This document shows positions 47,691 through 57,404 of a stretch of DNA of 64,000 nt, one piece after another. Made by a program: the position numbers and the translations under genes. This DNA comes from CAVWUA01 sp963758025 (GTDB taxonomy: Bacteria; Planctomycetota; Planctomycetia; Isosphaerales; Isosphaeraceae). Under the pieces are notes generated by a model. It was not told the DNA's origin and did no database searches. It was given only the letters and a program-made list of their open reading frames with translations. The stretch covers positions 372,001 through 436,000 of the forward strand of contig CAVWUA010000016.1 in NCBI GenBank assembly GCA_963758025.1, in the 5' to 3' direction. Every line of letters begins with the position of its first letter. Position 1 is the first letter of the stretch.

Positions 47691-49424
47691 ATGACCTTCG
47701 TCCATCCTCACTGGCTCTGGTTCCTGCTGATCGTCCCATCGCTGGCTCTCTGGGTCGCGCGGGCGCCGGCGTCGCGCGCGGGAATGGGCCGCGCTGGGGA
47801 AACCGGGACGGCCGAAGGGGGACGGGGCGTGGGCGTGGCTTGCGGCGTTACTGTCGTTGTTCCTCGCCCTGGCCGGGCCGAAGTGGGGGCGGCTGCCGGG
47901 ATCGGAACTTCCGCCCGGGCATGATGTGGTCCTGCTGGTCGATGCCAGCCGGAGCATGGCGGCCGAGGACGCCGTGCCGAACCGCATGGGCGTGGCGATC
48001 GAGGCCGCCCGGAGCCTCATCCAGGCCCTCGGTCGCGAGCCGGGGGCGCGGGTGGCGATTGTCGCGTTCGCCGGGCGTGGCGTTCTGCGTTGCCCTTTGA
48101 CGGCGAACCTGGGGGCGGCGGTCGATACGTTGCGATCGCTTCGCCCCGGCGCCGTGCGGCCCGGTGGCTCGGACCTGGCCGAAGGGCTGATCGAGGCTCT
48201 CGACGCCTTCGACGACCAGGAACACGCGGAGGGCCGCACCATCGTCGTCTTCTCCGACGGCGAGGACCATGCCGGACGCCTCGACGCCATTCTCCCCCGG
48301 TTGAAGGCGGACCGGGTGATCGTTCACGGCGTCGCCATCGGTGATCCCGTCCAGGGACATCCGATTCCCTTGCCGCGTCAGGGGCCGTTGACCTATCACG
48401 GCGAGGTCGTGCAGACCCGGCGCGATGATACCCCATTTGAGCTTCTGGCCGAGGCGACCGGAGGCGCGGTCGTGCGGCTCGGGCTGGCGGCGGTCGATCT
48501 CGGCCGTCTGTACGAGGAACGCATCGCCCCCGTGGCTCGCCAGGAACGGCAGGCGCAACGTGCTCCCGAACGGGTCGAGCGCTACGCGCTGTTCGTCGTC
48601 GCCGCCCTGGTCGTCGGTCTGGCCGGTTCCTGGCCGGGTCGGAAGCGGTTGCCGTTGGTGATGTTGCTGGCCCTGATCGCGTTTCCGGGGGCGGGGCAGG
48701 GGGGCGGAACCGCGGTCGATCTGGTCGCCCAGGGTAATGCGCTCTTCGCTGCCGGAAATCGGGACGACGCCCTGGAACGCTTCGAGCGTGCGATCGGGCT
48801 CGCGCCCGATGCGGCTATTCCTCGCTACGATGCCGCCGCGGTGCTCTATCAACTCGGCCGCTACGAGGAGGCGGCCGCGCGTTATCGGGAGGCTCGCGCG
48901 GGCCGATGCGGGGTTGCGGACGAAGATCGACTTCGCCCTGGGCAACACGGCGGCCGCTCTCGGCGATTACCCGGCCGCCCTGGCGCACTACGACGCCTGC
49001 CTGGCCTCGCGTGTGTCGGGGATCGCCTATGACGCCGTGCGTCGGGATGCCCTCGTCAACCGCCGGTTCGTCGAGCGGCAGCCCCCGCCGCCAGCCGAAG
49101 ATCAGCCGGGCGAACCGGACAACGCCGCCGCCCGGCGACCAGGACCGCGAGCCCTCGGCGGGAACGGACGATGCGAGAGATTCCGACAACGGTGGTTCCT
49201 CTGGAACGCCGCCCGGCGCGGGCTCGCCCCAGGGACAGGACAATCGTTCCCGAATCCGCTCGACCGGCGGCGCCGGGGGAACCGGCTCACGCTTGGCGCC
49301 TCGTCCCGCCGCGGGAACCCCCGAAGCCCAGCTCGCCGAGGCCCTCGACAACGCCCGCCAGGCCCGTGAACGCCGGCTCACCGAGGAGCCTCCGCCGCCG
49401 GATGAGGATCGGAAGGACTGGTGA
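47691..49424 (+). CDS. batB: BatB-BatC fusion: vWA membrane protein plus TPR tail (three frameshifts)
   Basis: The N-terminus MTFVHPHWLWFLLIVPSLAL is a BatB start; after an indel near 47785 the frame reads FLALAGPKWGRLPGSELPPG, the vWA MIDAS LLVDASRSMAAEDAVPNRMG, DLAEGLIEALDAFDDQ, and a helix near 48590-48650. It does not stop after the BatB membrane helix but runs into a TPR segment (AQGNALFAAGNRDDALERFE, IPRYDAAAVLYQLGRYEEAA), normally a separate BatC. Indels near 48895 and 49125 follow; the last frame ends PDEDRKDW. About 577 residues overall. Fusion of B and C is inferred from continuous coding across the junction. Confidence 0.75.
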
Positions 49425-49455
49425 GCGTGATGCGCGACGAATCATCGGAATCAGA

Positions 49456-49505
49456 GGGACGCGGAGCGTCCGAAGAGGCATTCCCACGCGGAGCGTGGGA
49501 ACGAG
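49456..49505. repeat. REP-like double hairpin
   Basis: Two small perfect palindromes in tandem share the loop GGA: GGACGC/GCGTCC (49457-49471) and TTCCCACGC/GCGTGGGAA (49481-49501), ending GAACGAG. The ATTCCCACGCGGAGCGTGGG core resembles a dispersed repeat I recall from several planctomycete genomes; only one copy is in this window. It lies between the BatBC and BatD genes. Confidence 0.65.
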
Positions 49506-49512
49506 ATTTTCA

Positions 49513-50789
49513 ATGAATCTAATATGTAAACTCGGTTTGGTCGATTTGCTGCGTCCTTGTCTTTTCCGCTCCGCACGCGATCGCGGACTCCCCGACGCTG
49601 CCGGTTCGGGGGATGGTGGCGCCGGGTCCGTACTACGCGGGGCAGGGGATACCCATCGAGGTGGTGACGGTCGCCGGCGGCGAGCGGCCGGAGGTGGATG
49701 TGCCTCGGGTCCCCGGGGCCGAGGTGATCGCCACCGGAACCCGGTTCCGACCCATTTCCACCAGCGCGATCGGCAACGTCGTTAATGAAACGAACCGCTA
49801 CACGTTCACGTTCGAGGTCCTTCCCGAGCGGGCCGGGACGCTGACCGTGCCGTCGTTCCGGGTGTCGGACGGAGAACGGTCGGGGCGGACGGCTCCGTTG
49901 CGGCTGGACGTGCGACCGTTGCCCGTGGTGGGGAGGCCAGCGAGCTTTCTCGGAGGGGTCGGCCCGCTGGAGGTCTCGGCCGTTGCGCGACCGTCGAGGG
50001 TCCGGGTCGGGCAGACGTTCGATTACCGGATCATCCTTCGAGGGCCGGGTGCACGCGGCTCGACGCAGGCCCCGGACCTGTCGCGGTTCGACGCCCTGCC
50101 GATCGCGCCCGGGTCGAGCCGGCCGCCGCCGAGACGGTCGCCGAACCGCCGTCGCGGGTCTTCTCGTACCGCGTCCGGCCGTTGAAGCCCGGGGAGGTCG
50201 TGCTCCCGCCCGTCGCCGTTTCGTACTTCGACCCGCACCTGGGGCGTTACCTGACGAGGACAACCTCCGGAGTGCCGGTCGAGGTCGTGGATGTGCCCCG
50301 GCTCGACACGTCGGCGATTCGTTACGAGGCATCGGAGCGATTCGCCCTGGATCTCAAGGCTGTCGGATGGGGCGTGTTGCTCTTGCTGTCCATCGTCGGG
50401 ATCGGGATCGCGCTGGCGGTCGCTGATCCGGTCCTGGTCGCGTCGGCGAGAGATCGACCCGAAACGGCTCGCGCGGCGGTTGGCCCGGCGTTTCGAGCCC
50501 GCGCCGGGTCTGCCCTCGACGGTTGCCGCGCGCCGGGTCACGGAGTCCCTGGCGGACTATCTACGACGGGTGGTCGGGCGTCCTCCCGGAGCGCTCACGC
50601 CGGAGGAGGCTCGGCTGGGCATCGCGCGCGTCGTCGGTGATGGGGAGCTGGCGCGACGAGCCGGGCGCCTCGTCGCTGATTGCGACCGTGCGCGTTACGC
50701 CGGCGCACCGAAAGCGCCTGGCCGGAGGACGCGGCTCGCCTGTTCGCGGACGCGCGGAGTCTCTGGGAATCGCTCGGACGTGGGGAATA
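49513..50789 (+). CDS. batD: BatD-like protein (several frameshifts)
   Basis: A beta-sandwich-rich protein with a C-terminal membrane helix. Segments: APHAIADSPTLPVRGMVAPG (signal end), NETNRYTFTFEVLPERAGTL, FRVSDGERSGRTAPLRLDVR, VSAVARPSRVRVGQTFDYRI, then after an indel near 50112 ETVAEPPSRVFSYRVRPLKP, the helix GWGVLLLLSIVGIGIALAVA, and after further indels near 50445 and 50720 a cytoplasmic helical tail ending LFADARSLWESLGRGE at 50789. The start is uncertain: ATG 49513 is in a different frame from the signal end, implying one more indel near 49560. It completes the Bat operon. Confidence 0.65.
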
Positions 50790-50982
50790 GTCGCGGAGGG
50801 GGCGAGGGAGGCTGGTTCGGCGGGAGTAGAAAAGCCACGAGAGGCACCCGGGACCGCAAGAGAGAAGGGCGGTCGCGACGTGTGCCTCTCGAACCGACAC
50901 CAGCAAATCACCGACAGAACCACAGCTCATCAGACCGTCATACCGACAGAGACGACCGACACGTTGACAGGCGTTTTGCTTG

Positions 50983-52208
50983 TTAACGCCTGGTGGTCGA
51001 GCGTGACGCGGCCGTGCTGTACAGCTCGCGGAAGGAGGAATCCTTCGTCTCGCGGCGATAGGCCACGAAGTCGTCGAGCGGCAGCGAGGGGATGGTCTTG
51101 TTGATCAACAGCTCGATCGCGGTCAACGGGTCGCCCTGGTCGGGGCAGACGAAGAGATACGCGATCCCGTCCTTGCCCATGCGGCCGGTGCGGCCGATGC
51201 GGTGGACGTAGTTCTCGGGATCGTCGGGGATGTCGAAATTGATGACGTGGCTGATGTCGTTGACATCGATGCCGCGTCCGACGACGTCGGTGGCAACCAG
51301 CACCGGGATGGTGCCGTCGCGGAACCCTTTCATCACGCGGTTACGCGCCGTCTGCGCCAGGTCTCCGTGGATCGTGGCGACCCCGTTGACGTGGCGTTCG
51401 AGCTTCTCGGCCAGCTTGTCGGCCCCGCGCTTGGTGCGGGTGAAGACGATGCACTGGCTCGGCTCGTCGCGCTCGAGCAGGTGGACCAGAAGGTCGAACT
51501 TGCGCTCGCTGCTCGACGGTGATGTAATGCTGCTTGATCGACTCGACCGACGGTTCATCGCGCGAGAGGTTCAGCTCGACCGGCTCAAACATGTACTTCT
51601 GGGCGAGCTTGCGAATCTCGGGGCTGATGGTGGCCGAGAGCAAGAGCGTCTGGTGCGGATCGGGCACGCGCCGGAGGATCTTCTCGATGTCGGGACGGAA
51701 CCCGATGTCGAGCATCCGGTCGGCCTCGTCCAGGACGACGTGGAAGATGTCGCCCAGGTAGAGCGTCTTGCGCTGGATGTGGTCAATGACGCGACCCGGT
51801 GTGCCGACGACGATATCGACCCCGCGGCTGAGTGCCCGGAGTTGCTTGTCGATCGGCTCGCCTCCGTAGATCCCGCAGACGATGACGTCCTGGCCGTGGG
51901 TCAGCTTGCGCGATCTCCTCGACGATCTGCTGGACCAGCTCGCGGGTCGGCGCCAGGATGATGGCCTGGGGGCCTTTGCCGCGGGCTTCGAGCATTTCAA
52001 TCAAGGGGATGGCGAAAGCGGCCGTCTTGCCGGTTCCCGTCTTGGCCTGACCAATCACATCGTTGCCGGCAAGGGCTTCGGGAATGAATTCGGCCTGGAT
52101 CGGAGAAGGGGATAAATAGCGGGCGCGTCTCAAGGCGTGAAGCATGTGGGGGCTGAGCCCCATGGACGGAAACCCGGGAGGGGCCTCCTCGACTGCGCGT
52201 TGAATCAA
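50983..52208 (-). CDS. DEAD-box ATP-dependent RNA helicase (two frameshifts)
   Basis: Motifs in order: SPSPIQAEFIPEALAGNDVI (Q motif), GQAKTGTGKTAAFAIP (I), LAPTRELVQQI (Ia), VVGTPGRVIDHI (Ib), VVLDEADRMLDIGFR (II), LLLSATISPEI (III), IVFTRTKRGADKLAEKL (IV), ATDVVGRGIDVN (V) and YVHRIGRTGRMGK (VI). Indels lie near 51905 and 51515. A short C-terminus suggests a CshA/RhlE-like core helicase for RNA remodelling or cold response. The start is set by AAAGGAGG followed five bases later by TTG at 52208; a TTG at 52232 overlaps the site itself. Convergent with BatD. Confidence 0.85.
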
Positions 52209-52338
52209 ACAATCCTCCTTTAGATTATTCAAAATCAGACAGGGAGATAGGACGAATCGGGCAATGCGCCCGGTTCTGACTCCACACTATCAGGTCAGGG
52301 CGGTTGTGTCAAAGCAAGTACGTTGAAGCTCAGCAGAA

Positions 52339-54084
52339 GGGGCGCACGACATGGTTTGCAGCACCAAGCGGACCCATGCTATCTTGCCGATCGGAGTTCG
52401 GGGCTTTCGGTCAGTTCCTGCGCTACTTTGGAGAGGGCGGCGAGAATGGGTAAGGACGTTGCCGAGATTCGGAAGGAATTTCACCCACGCTTGAGCCAGG
52501 TCGCCCGAGAACTGGCCAGAGAACTTTACCCCGACGGCCTGCCGCGGGGCACCAAGTTCTCGGAACTGGAAGCCGTCGCCGCGGCGCTGGGCGACGAGAT
52601 GGCCAGGCAACTCATCGAGGTCAATGTCCAGGAGCAGGCGGACGACTGGCCCGAGGAGCAACTGGGCGAATGTCCCGTCTGCGGCGGGGCGGCCCGAAAG
52701 GCACCCGACGAGCCCCGCGTGCTCACCACCACGCGGGGCGAGGTCGCCTGGAAGGAACGCGTCGCCAACTGCCCCCGCTGCCGGCGGGCTTTTTCCCCCT
52801 CAAAATCAGGCGTTGGGCCTTGACCATTCCGGGTTCAGCCCACGCGTCCAGCAGAAGGTCGTCCATGCCGGCGTCAACAGCCTTTCCTATTCGCAGGCGT
52901 CCCGCGATCTCGCCGAACTCTCGGACCTGGACATCAAGCCCAAGCCGGTTGAGCGGCTCGTCAGGAAGATCGGCCGGGAGCGGATCGACCAACGTGACGC
53001 CGCCGTCGCGGCACACCAGCGGCTTCCCCTCATGGCCAAGGACGTCGTTGCCGACCCGAAGCGGCCCTCTCCGCAGGTGGCGATGGCCTCGGTCGACGGC
53101 GGCCGGATGCAGATCCGCACGGACCCGTCGGGGCCGCATCAGGAAAGCCACTGGCGGGAGTCGAAAGTCGCGGTCCTGGAGACCTACCACAGCGTGGTCC
53201 ATCCCGCCGATCCCGACCCCGACGTGCCGCGGTGTTTCCTCGACCTGAAGCGGACCAAGGAGATGGTGCGTGGCCTGGGCCACGACCTGCCGGTCGGGCT
53301 GGAGTTCGGGGCCAAAGCCACGGGCCAAGAACGGGACGAGGTATCCCCGCAGGGGCGGGATCGCCCGCCTCGTCCGGGCCGTCCCAAGCGACTGGTCCGT
53401 AGCGTCCTGGCGAGCCGAAAGAGCAGCGACGAATTCGGCCCGATGATGCATCAGGCGGCCTGGGAGCGGAACTTCTTCGGGGCCACTCGCAAGGCATTCC
53501 TGGGCGACGGTCTGGCGGTGAACTGGACGATCCAGCGGCGGCATTTCGCGTCCTTCACGCCGATCCTCGACTTCGTGCATGCCCTGAGCTACGTGTTCGC
53601 GGCGGCGTTCGCGGGGCGTCCGCAGGACGAGGGGGAGGCGTTCTACACGCGTTGGATCCAGGCCGTCTGGTCGGGGCAGGTGACGACGATCTTGAGCCAG
53701 TTGGAGACGCGTTCCGCGGAATTGGGGCCGCCGCCCCAGGGGTGCGCCGACAGCGACCCTCGGAAGCTGGTCTTCGAGTCGTTGCGTTACCTGAAGAACA
53801 ACGCCGACCGCATGCGTTATGACGCCTACCGCCGCCAAGGTCTGCCGATCATGACCAGCGCCGTGGAGTCGGTGATCAAGATGATGAACAAACGGGTCAA
53901 GGGGAGTGAGAAGTTCTGGTCGGAGCCCGGCGCAGAGGCGATCCTCCAGTTGCGGGCGGACTCGCTGGGCGAGACCGAGACCATGAGCCGATTCTGGCTC
54001 GGGCGCGAGGCCCAAGCCAGCGGCCATCGCTCTTACCGGCACGCCGCCTGAACATTCGTTACTTCAAACCACGTCGTGCGCCCC
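52339..54084 (+). mobile_element. Insertion sequence 1 (1,746 bp) with terminal inverted repeats
   Basis: GGGGCGCACGACATGGTTTG (52339-52358) is inverted as CAAACCACGTCGTGCGCCCC (54065-54084), one mismatch in 20. AGCAGAA occurs as a direct repeat immediately outside both ends (52332-52338 and 54085-54091), consistent with a 7-bp target duplication. A single transposase gene fills it. The right end abuts insertion sequence 2. Confidence 0.75.
52446..54051 (+). CDS. IS1 transposase, ISKra4-like with N-terminal zinc ribbon (one frameshift)
   Basis: The first frame encodes KDVAEIRKEFHPRLSQVARE, CPVCGG and CPRCRRAF (zinc ribbon). A second frame, from about 52800, continues with GLDHSGFSPRVQQKVVHAGV, MASVDGGRMQIR (first Asp), LGDGLAVNWTIQRRHFASFT (second Asp) and SAVESVIKMMNKRVKGSEKF (late Glu), ending YRHAA. 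The shift falls in a T5-C5 run (52790-52800), a likely homopolymer error. The relation to ISKra4 or a neighbouring DDE family is uncertain; the late SAVES-IK-N-RVKG-EKFW motif is the best guide. About 535 residues. Confidence 0.7.
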
Positions 54085-54189
54085 AGCAGAAGGGGTGAGC
54101 GTCTCGCTTGTGGGTGGAAAATCCCGTACAACAGAGCCTTCCGATGGGTGGTCCCGGATTTCGTCGTCATCCGTTCACGGAGGGTACTC

Positions 54190-54432
54190 ATGTCCCGGTC
54201 TTCTCTCACCCCCGAGCAGTCCGAACTGGCCGAGCGGATCTATCAGACTCTGAAGCAGGCCGCCGACTCCGACCTTCGTGGACTCGCCGAACTGCTCGCC
54301 TCGAAACCCGATCGGGAATTGCTGGGGCAGACCGAGTTCGATGTCCGCGACCGCGTCCACAAGATCGGGGCCAAGGCCTTCGAGACCGCTCTGGACGAGC
54401 GGAAAAAAGGGGGTACCGAGGGTCCGCCATGA
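54190..54432 (+). CDS. Short first reading frame of IS2, 80 residues
   Basis: MSRSSLTPEQSELAERIYQT opens at ATG 54190; the product is helical (ADSDLRGLAELLASKPDREL) and ends in a basic GGTEGPP tail. The stop overlaps the start of the main transposase frame (ATGA at 54429-54432), as in IS elements with two coupled frames. It may be the N-terminal helical region of the transposase, as in ISKra4 relatives. Confidence 0.6.
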   Translation: MSRSSLTPEQSELAERIYQTLKQAADSDLRGLAELLASKPDRELLGQTEFDVRDRVHKIGAKAFETALDERKKGGTEGPP

Positions 54433-55597
54433 CCTGTCCGTGCTGTCGCGAATCGGCCCGGTTCGTCGAATACCGGCCCAAGACGGCCCAGAGTCTGGTG
54501 GGAACCTTCCCCCTGGATCGGGCCTATTACCACTGCCGGTCGTGCGGCGCCGGCACGGTCCCCTGGGATGAGGTCCTCGAGCCTGTCGCGGCAGGCGTTG
54601 ACGCCCGGGGCGAAGGAACTGGTCTGCATCGCCGGCGCGGTGGACAGCTTCGGCGAGGCCGCCGACGTGGTGCTCAAGAAGCTGGCCGGGGTGCGGGTCT
54701 CGGAATCGACCGTCGAGCGGACCAGCGAGGCGGTCGGGCCAGGACATCGGCCAGCGGGTGGAAGCCGGGCGAGACGTTCGGGGCCGAGCACGCCGTGGGG
54801 TTGGCACAAGGACGCCGAGGGGAAGACCTGCGCCTACGTCTCGCTGGACCTGACCGGCCTGGGGATGCAGGGCCCCGACGGGCGCTGCGGCGGAGGGCCG
54901 GATGGCTGCAGTGGGGATGGTCTACAACCCGGTGCCGGAGGACGCCGCCCGATGGGCCCGGCCGCCGGGCCGTGCCGCCGCAGTTCCGGGCGCGGTACGT
55001 GGCCGGGCTGGGCGGCCAGGCATCGTTGGCCGAGCCGATGCGGAAGCAGGCGGCCCAGGTGGGCATGGATCAGGCCGAGCGTTGGATCGCCCTGAGCGAC
55101 GCCGGGGCCGGTGTGGAAGACCTGCTGCGGGTGAACTTCGGCCGCGTGGAAGCCGTGATCCTCGACTTCTATCACGTGGCCGAACACCTCGGGGACCTGG
55201 GCCGGGCGTTGCACCCGGCCGATGAATCGACCCGCGAGGAGTGGCTCGAGCCGGTGGTGCCACCGCCTGAAGCACGAGGGCGGCGCGGTGGTGCTGGAGG
55301 CGTTGCGGTCGCTGCCCGCGGACGGCCGCGAGTCGGTGCGAAAGGTCCACGGCGAGGTGGTGGGCTACTTCGAGAATCATGTCCATCGGATGGACTACCC
55401 GACCTATCAGGCCAAGGGTTGGGCGATCGGCTCCGGGCCCGATCGAATCGGCGTGCAAGACGGTCATCGGCAAGCGGATGAAGAACGGCGGCATGCGTTG
55501 GGGCGAAGACGGAGGCGATGGAATGTGCCACCTGCGCGCCCTGTTCGCCAGCGGAGAAGATCAGTGGGACGCCTTCTGGCATCCCAGCCAGAACTGA
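54429..55597 (+). pseudogene. IS2 ISKra4-family transposase, about seven frameshifts
   Basis: Fragments in order: MTCPCCRESARFVEYRPKTA and YYHCRSCGAGTVPWDE (zinc ribbon), LTPGAKELVCIAGAVDSFGE, WGWHKDAEGKTCAYVSLDLT, AAVGMVYNPVPED, QFRARYVAGLGGQASLAEPM, VEAVILDFYHVAEHLGDLGR (catalytic Asp), GGAVVLEALRSLPADGRESV and GPIESACKTVIGKRMKNGGM (catalytic Glu) to MCHLRALFASGEDQWDAFWH. Breaks near 54575, 54735, 54790, 54895, 54950, 55250 and 55440. This is denser than elsewhere in the window, so genuine decay is likely on top of any sequencing errors. Confidence 0.75.
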
Positions 55598-55799
55598 ACA
55601 AACGGTCCACCCACAGAAGTGCTACCTACCCCCAGCCTAGTACGTTGAAGATCGGGAGAAGGTTCATGCGAACGGGCGAAGGGAAACGAACATCTTGCCG
55701 CGCCGCGGACCGCGCGCGTAGTCTCGATGGAGACGCGAGGCCGGACCGTTGCTCACGAACGAGCCGTTTTCCACCTTTTGACACAGAGGAGACGTTGCC

Positions 55800-56006
55800 G
55801 TGGCCGACCAACCGAACGGGGGCGATCTTCAGCAAAAGTATCGCCAATTTCTCGACCTGATGCCGATGACGCTGGCTCTGGCTGGTTTGCCGCCGAGCGA
55901 GGGTCGTCTGTTCAGCGAGGAACAGATCGAGGCGCGGGCCATCACCGTCAAGGCGGCGTACCGGGTGGCCCGGACAACCGCGAAGGAATGCCTGGGCGGG
56001 TCGTAA
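55800..56006 (+). CDS. Small hypothetical protein, 68 residues
   Basis: A GTG start at 55800 preceded by GAGGAGA about 10 bases upstream. The product (ADQPNGGDLQQKYRQFLDLM, LPPSEGRLFSEEQIEARAIT, AYRVARTTAKECLGGS) is helical and soluble. No family recognised. It is the first gene after the IS pair; the direct repeat copy at 55639-55662 is 140 bases upstream. Confidence 0.6.
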   Translation: MADQPNGGDLQQKYRQFLDLMPMTLALAGLPPSEGRLFSEEQIEARAITVKAAYRVARTTAKECLGGS

Positions 56007-56181
56007 GAAGGATGCCGGAATGGGCATGGATGGTCCCTCGAAAAGGGGCCCGTGACATGCACGGACGCTTCCGGGAAGCCGATAAGAAACGCGTGGCGAG
56101 CCGGGCCGCCGTCGGGGTCAGCCGACGACCCCCGGCCGCTCGCCAGGCAGACCGCAACACTCGCGAAAGGCCATCTTCGAG

Positions 56182-56547
56182 ATGATGACGCAACCCGAGA
56201 GCGGAACGCGACGGATCCGAGCCACGATCATCGGGCTGAGCCTGGATCAGGACGGCTCGCGCCGCATCATCACCGGACAACAGTGTCTGGTGGTGGGAGG
56301 ATCCGAGGAAACGCAAGGCGAGATGCTGGAAACGCTGCTCCGGCTCGAAACCGAGCTGGAGCGTCGCGGCCGGGATCTCGGTGACGTGTCGCCGGCGGAG
56401 CTGGTGGACATCGCCTGGCGGATCGACTCGCCGGAACTTCAAGAGATCGCCCTGAACATGCACGCGGGCCTGGTCCGCCGGGGGCGATCGTTCCAGGAGG
56501 CGACCGCCGAGGAGCTGACCGAACTGGCGACCGGGTGGGAGCCCTGA
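56182..56547 (+). CDS. Hypothetical protein, 121 residues
   Basis: Starts MMTQPESGTRRIRATIIGLS; a strand pair (RIRATIIGLSLDQDGSRRII, TGQQCLVVGGSEETQGEMLE) is followed by an alpha-helical part (LLRLETELERRGRDLGDVSP, IALNMHAGLVRRGRSFQEAT). No catalytic motif. Possibly related to small planctomycete proteins of unknown role. Followed 42 bases later by a strong hairpin. Confidence 0.6.
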   Translation: MMTQPESGTRRIRATIIGLSLDQDGSRRIITGQQCLVVGGSEETQGEMLETLLRLETELERRGRDLGDVSPAELVDIAWRIDSPELQEIALNMHAGLVRRGRSFQEATAEELTELATGWEP

Positions 56548-56589
56548 GTTTCCAGGGCAAGGCCCACCGTGGCAGGATGGCCTCGCAAC

Positions 56590-56634
56590 AACCGCCGCGG
56601 GCGCCCGGTGAGACACCGGGCGCCCGCGGCGGTT
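56590..56634 (+). terminator. Perfect 21-bp GC-rich hairpin, 3-base loop
   Basis: Positions 56590-56610 pair perfectly with 56614-56634 around AGA. It lies after the hypothetical gene (stop 56547) and 116 bases before the ECF sigma gene, so a terminator is likely by position, although it lacks a T-run. Stem is almost all G-C and would be very stable. Confidence 0.6.
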
Positions 56635-56750
56635 CGCTCTGCGCGTCCGGCGCGTGGAAAATCTGCGATTCCTGGCGGCCAAGGGACAATAATTCGGAGT
56701 CGCCGGACGAATCGTTGAAACGAGGTTCTCTCTCTCTGGGTATTTCCCCG

Positions 56751-57334
56751 ATGAACGACCCGACAACGACGGCCCGAACGTCGGATGAAGGCGAGTCGGG
56801 GGACGACCGCGCGTTGGTCGAGGCGCTCCGCACGGGCGACCCGCTGGCCCCCCGCCTCTTGATCGAGCGGTACCAGAGTGTCGTCTTCGCCCTCTGTCTG
56901 CGGATGATGCATCACCGCCAGGACGCCGAGGACGTGGTGCAGGAGACGTTTCTCCGAGCCTTGCGCGGGATTCACGGCTTTGACGGCGAGCGGCCGTTGC
57001 GCCCGTGGCTCCTGGGCATCGCCGCCAACCGCTGTCGGACCGCCCTCGGCCGTCGCACCCGGCGCCCGCGCTGTCTGAGACGGTCGAGGATCGCCCCGAT
57101 CACCGCCCCGGCCTGTCCGATCCCGACGACCTGGTCGGCGAGCTGGAACGGGCGCTCGAACGGCTCCGACCGGAGTATCGCATGGTCTTCGTCCTGTTTC
57201 ACGAGCAAGGCTTGCCCTACGAGGAAATCAGCCAGGCCATCGACCGCCCGATCGGCACGGTCAAGACCTGGCTGCACCGGGCGCGGGCCGAGCTGGCCGA
57301 GCACCTGACCCGCCGGGGCGTTCGCTGTCCCTGA
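56751..57334 (+). CDS. ECF-type RNA polymerase sigma factor (one frameshift)
   Basis: Sigma region 2: LVEALRTGDPLAPRLLIERY, LCLRMMHHRQDAEDVVQETF, LRALRGIHGF and RPWLLGIAANRCRTALGRRT. The frame shifts near 57060; region 4 continues as LVGELERALERLRPEYRMVF, EQGLPYEEISQAIDRPIGTV and KTWLHRARAELAEHL, with the stop at 57334. It would direct RNA polymerase to a small regulon, possibly for envelope stress. A zinc-finger anti-sigma gene follows, its usual partner. About 194 residues, normal for the family. Confidence 0.85.
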
Positions 57335-57404
57335 TCGGATCGGTCCGACCATCACGATTGCGACGGGTGGAACCACCATTTTGCTGGCCGAAGAGTCCCG
57401 AATC

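Larger units (their letters stand above)
54092..55633 (+). mobile_element. Insertion sequence 2 (about 1.54 kb), ISKra4 family, degraded
   Basis: Imperfect terminal inverted repeats: the left end begins GGGGTGAGCG (54092) with GTGGGTGGA at 54110-54118; the right end is ACCCCC (55628-55633) with TCCACCCAC at 55606-55614, so the inner blocks sit 18-19 bases from each tip. It holds a short first frame and an ISKra4-type transposase broken by many frameshifts. It lies directly next to IS1. Confidence 0.65.
52317..55662. repeat. 24-bp imperfect direct repeats flanking the IS pair
   Basis: 52317-52340 and 55639-55662 share AGTACGTTGAAG exactly and then TC-G-AGAAGG with three mismatches over 24 bases. 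They flank the two adjacent insertion sequences. They may be a large target duplication, a duplicated ancestral site, or the outer boundaries of a larger element. Listed as one span from first to last copy. Confidence 0.55.

Noticed and set aside
52788..52802. Programmed frameshifting in the IS1 transposase at the T5C5 run
   Set aside because: The shift is +1, not the -1 usual in IS elements, and the surrounding genes carry many unrelated indels, so an error in a homopolymer is simpler.
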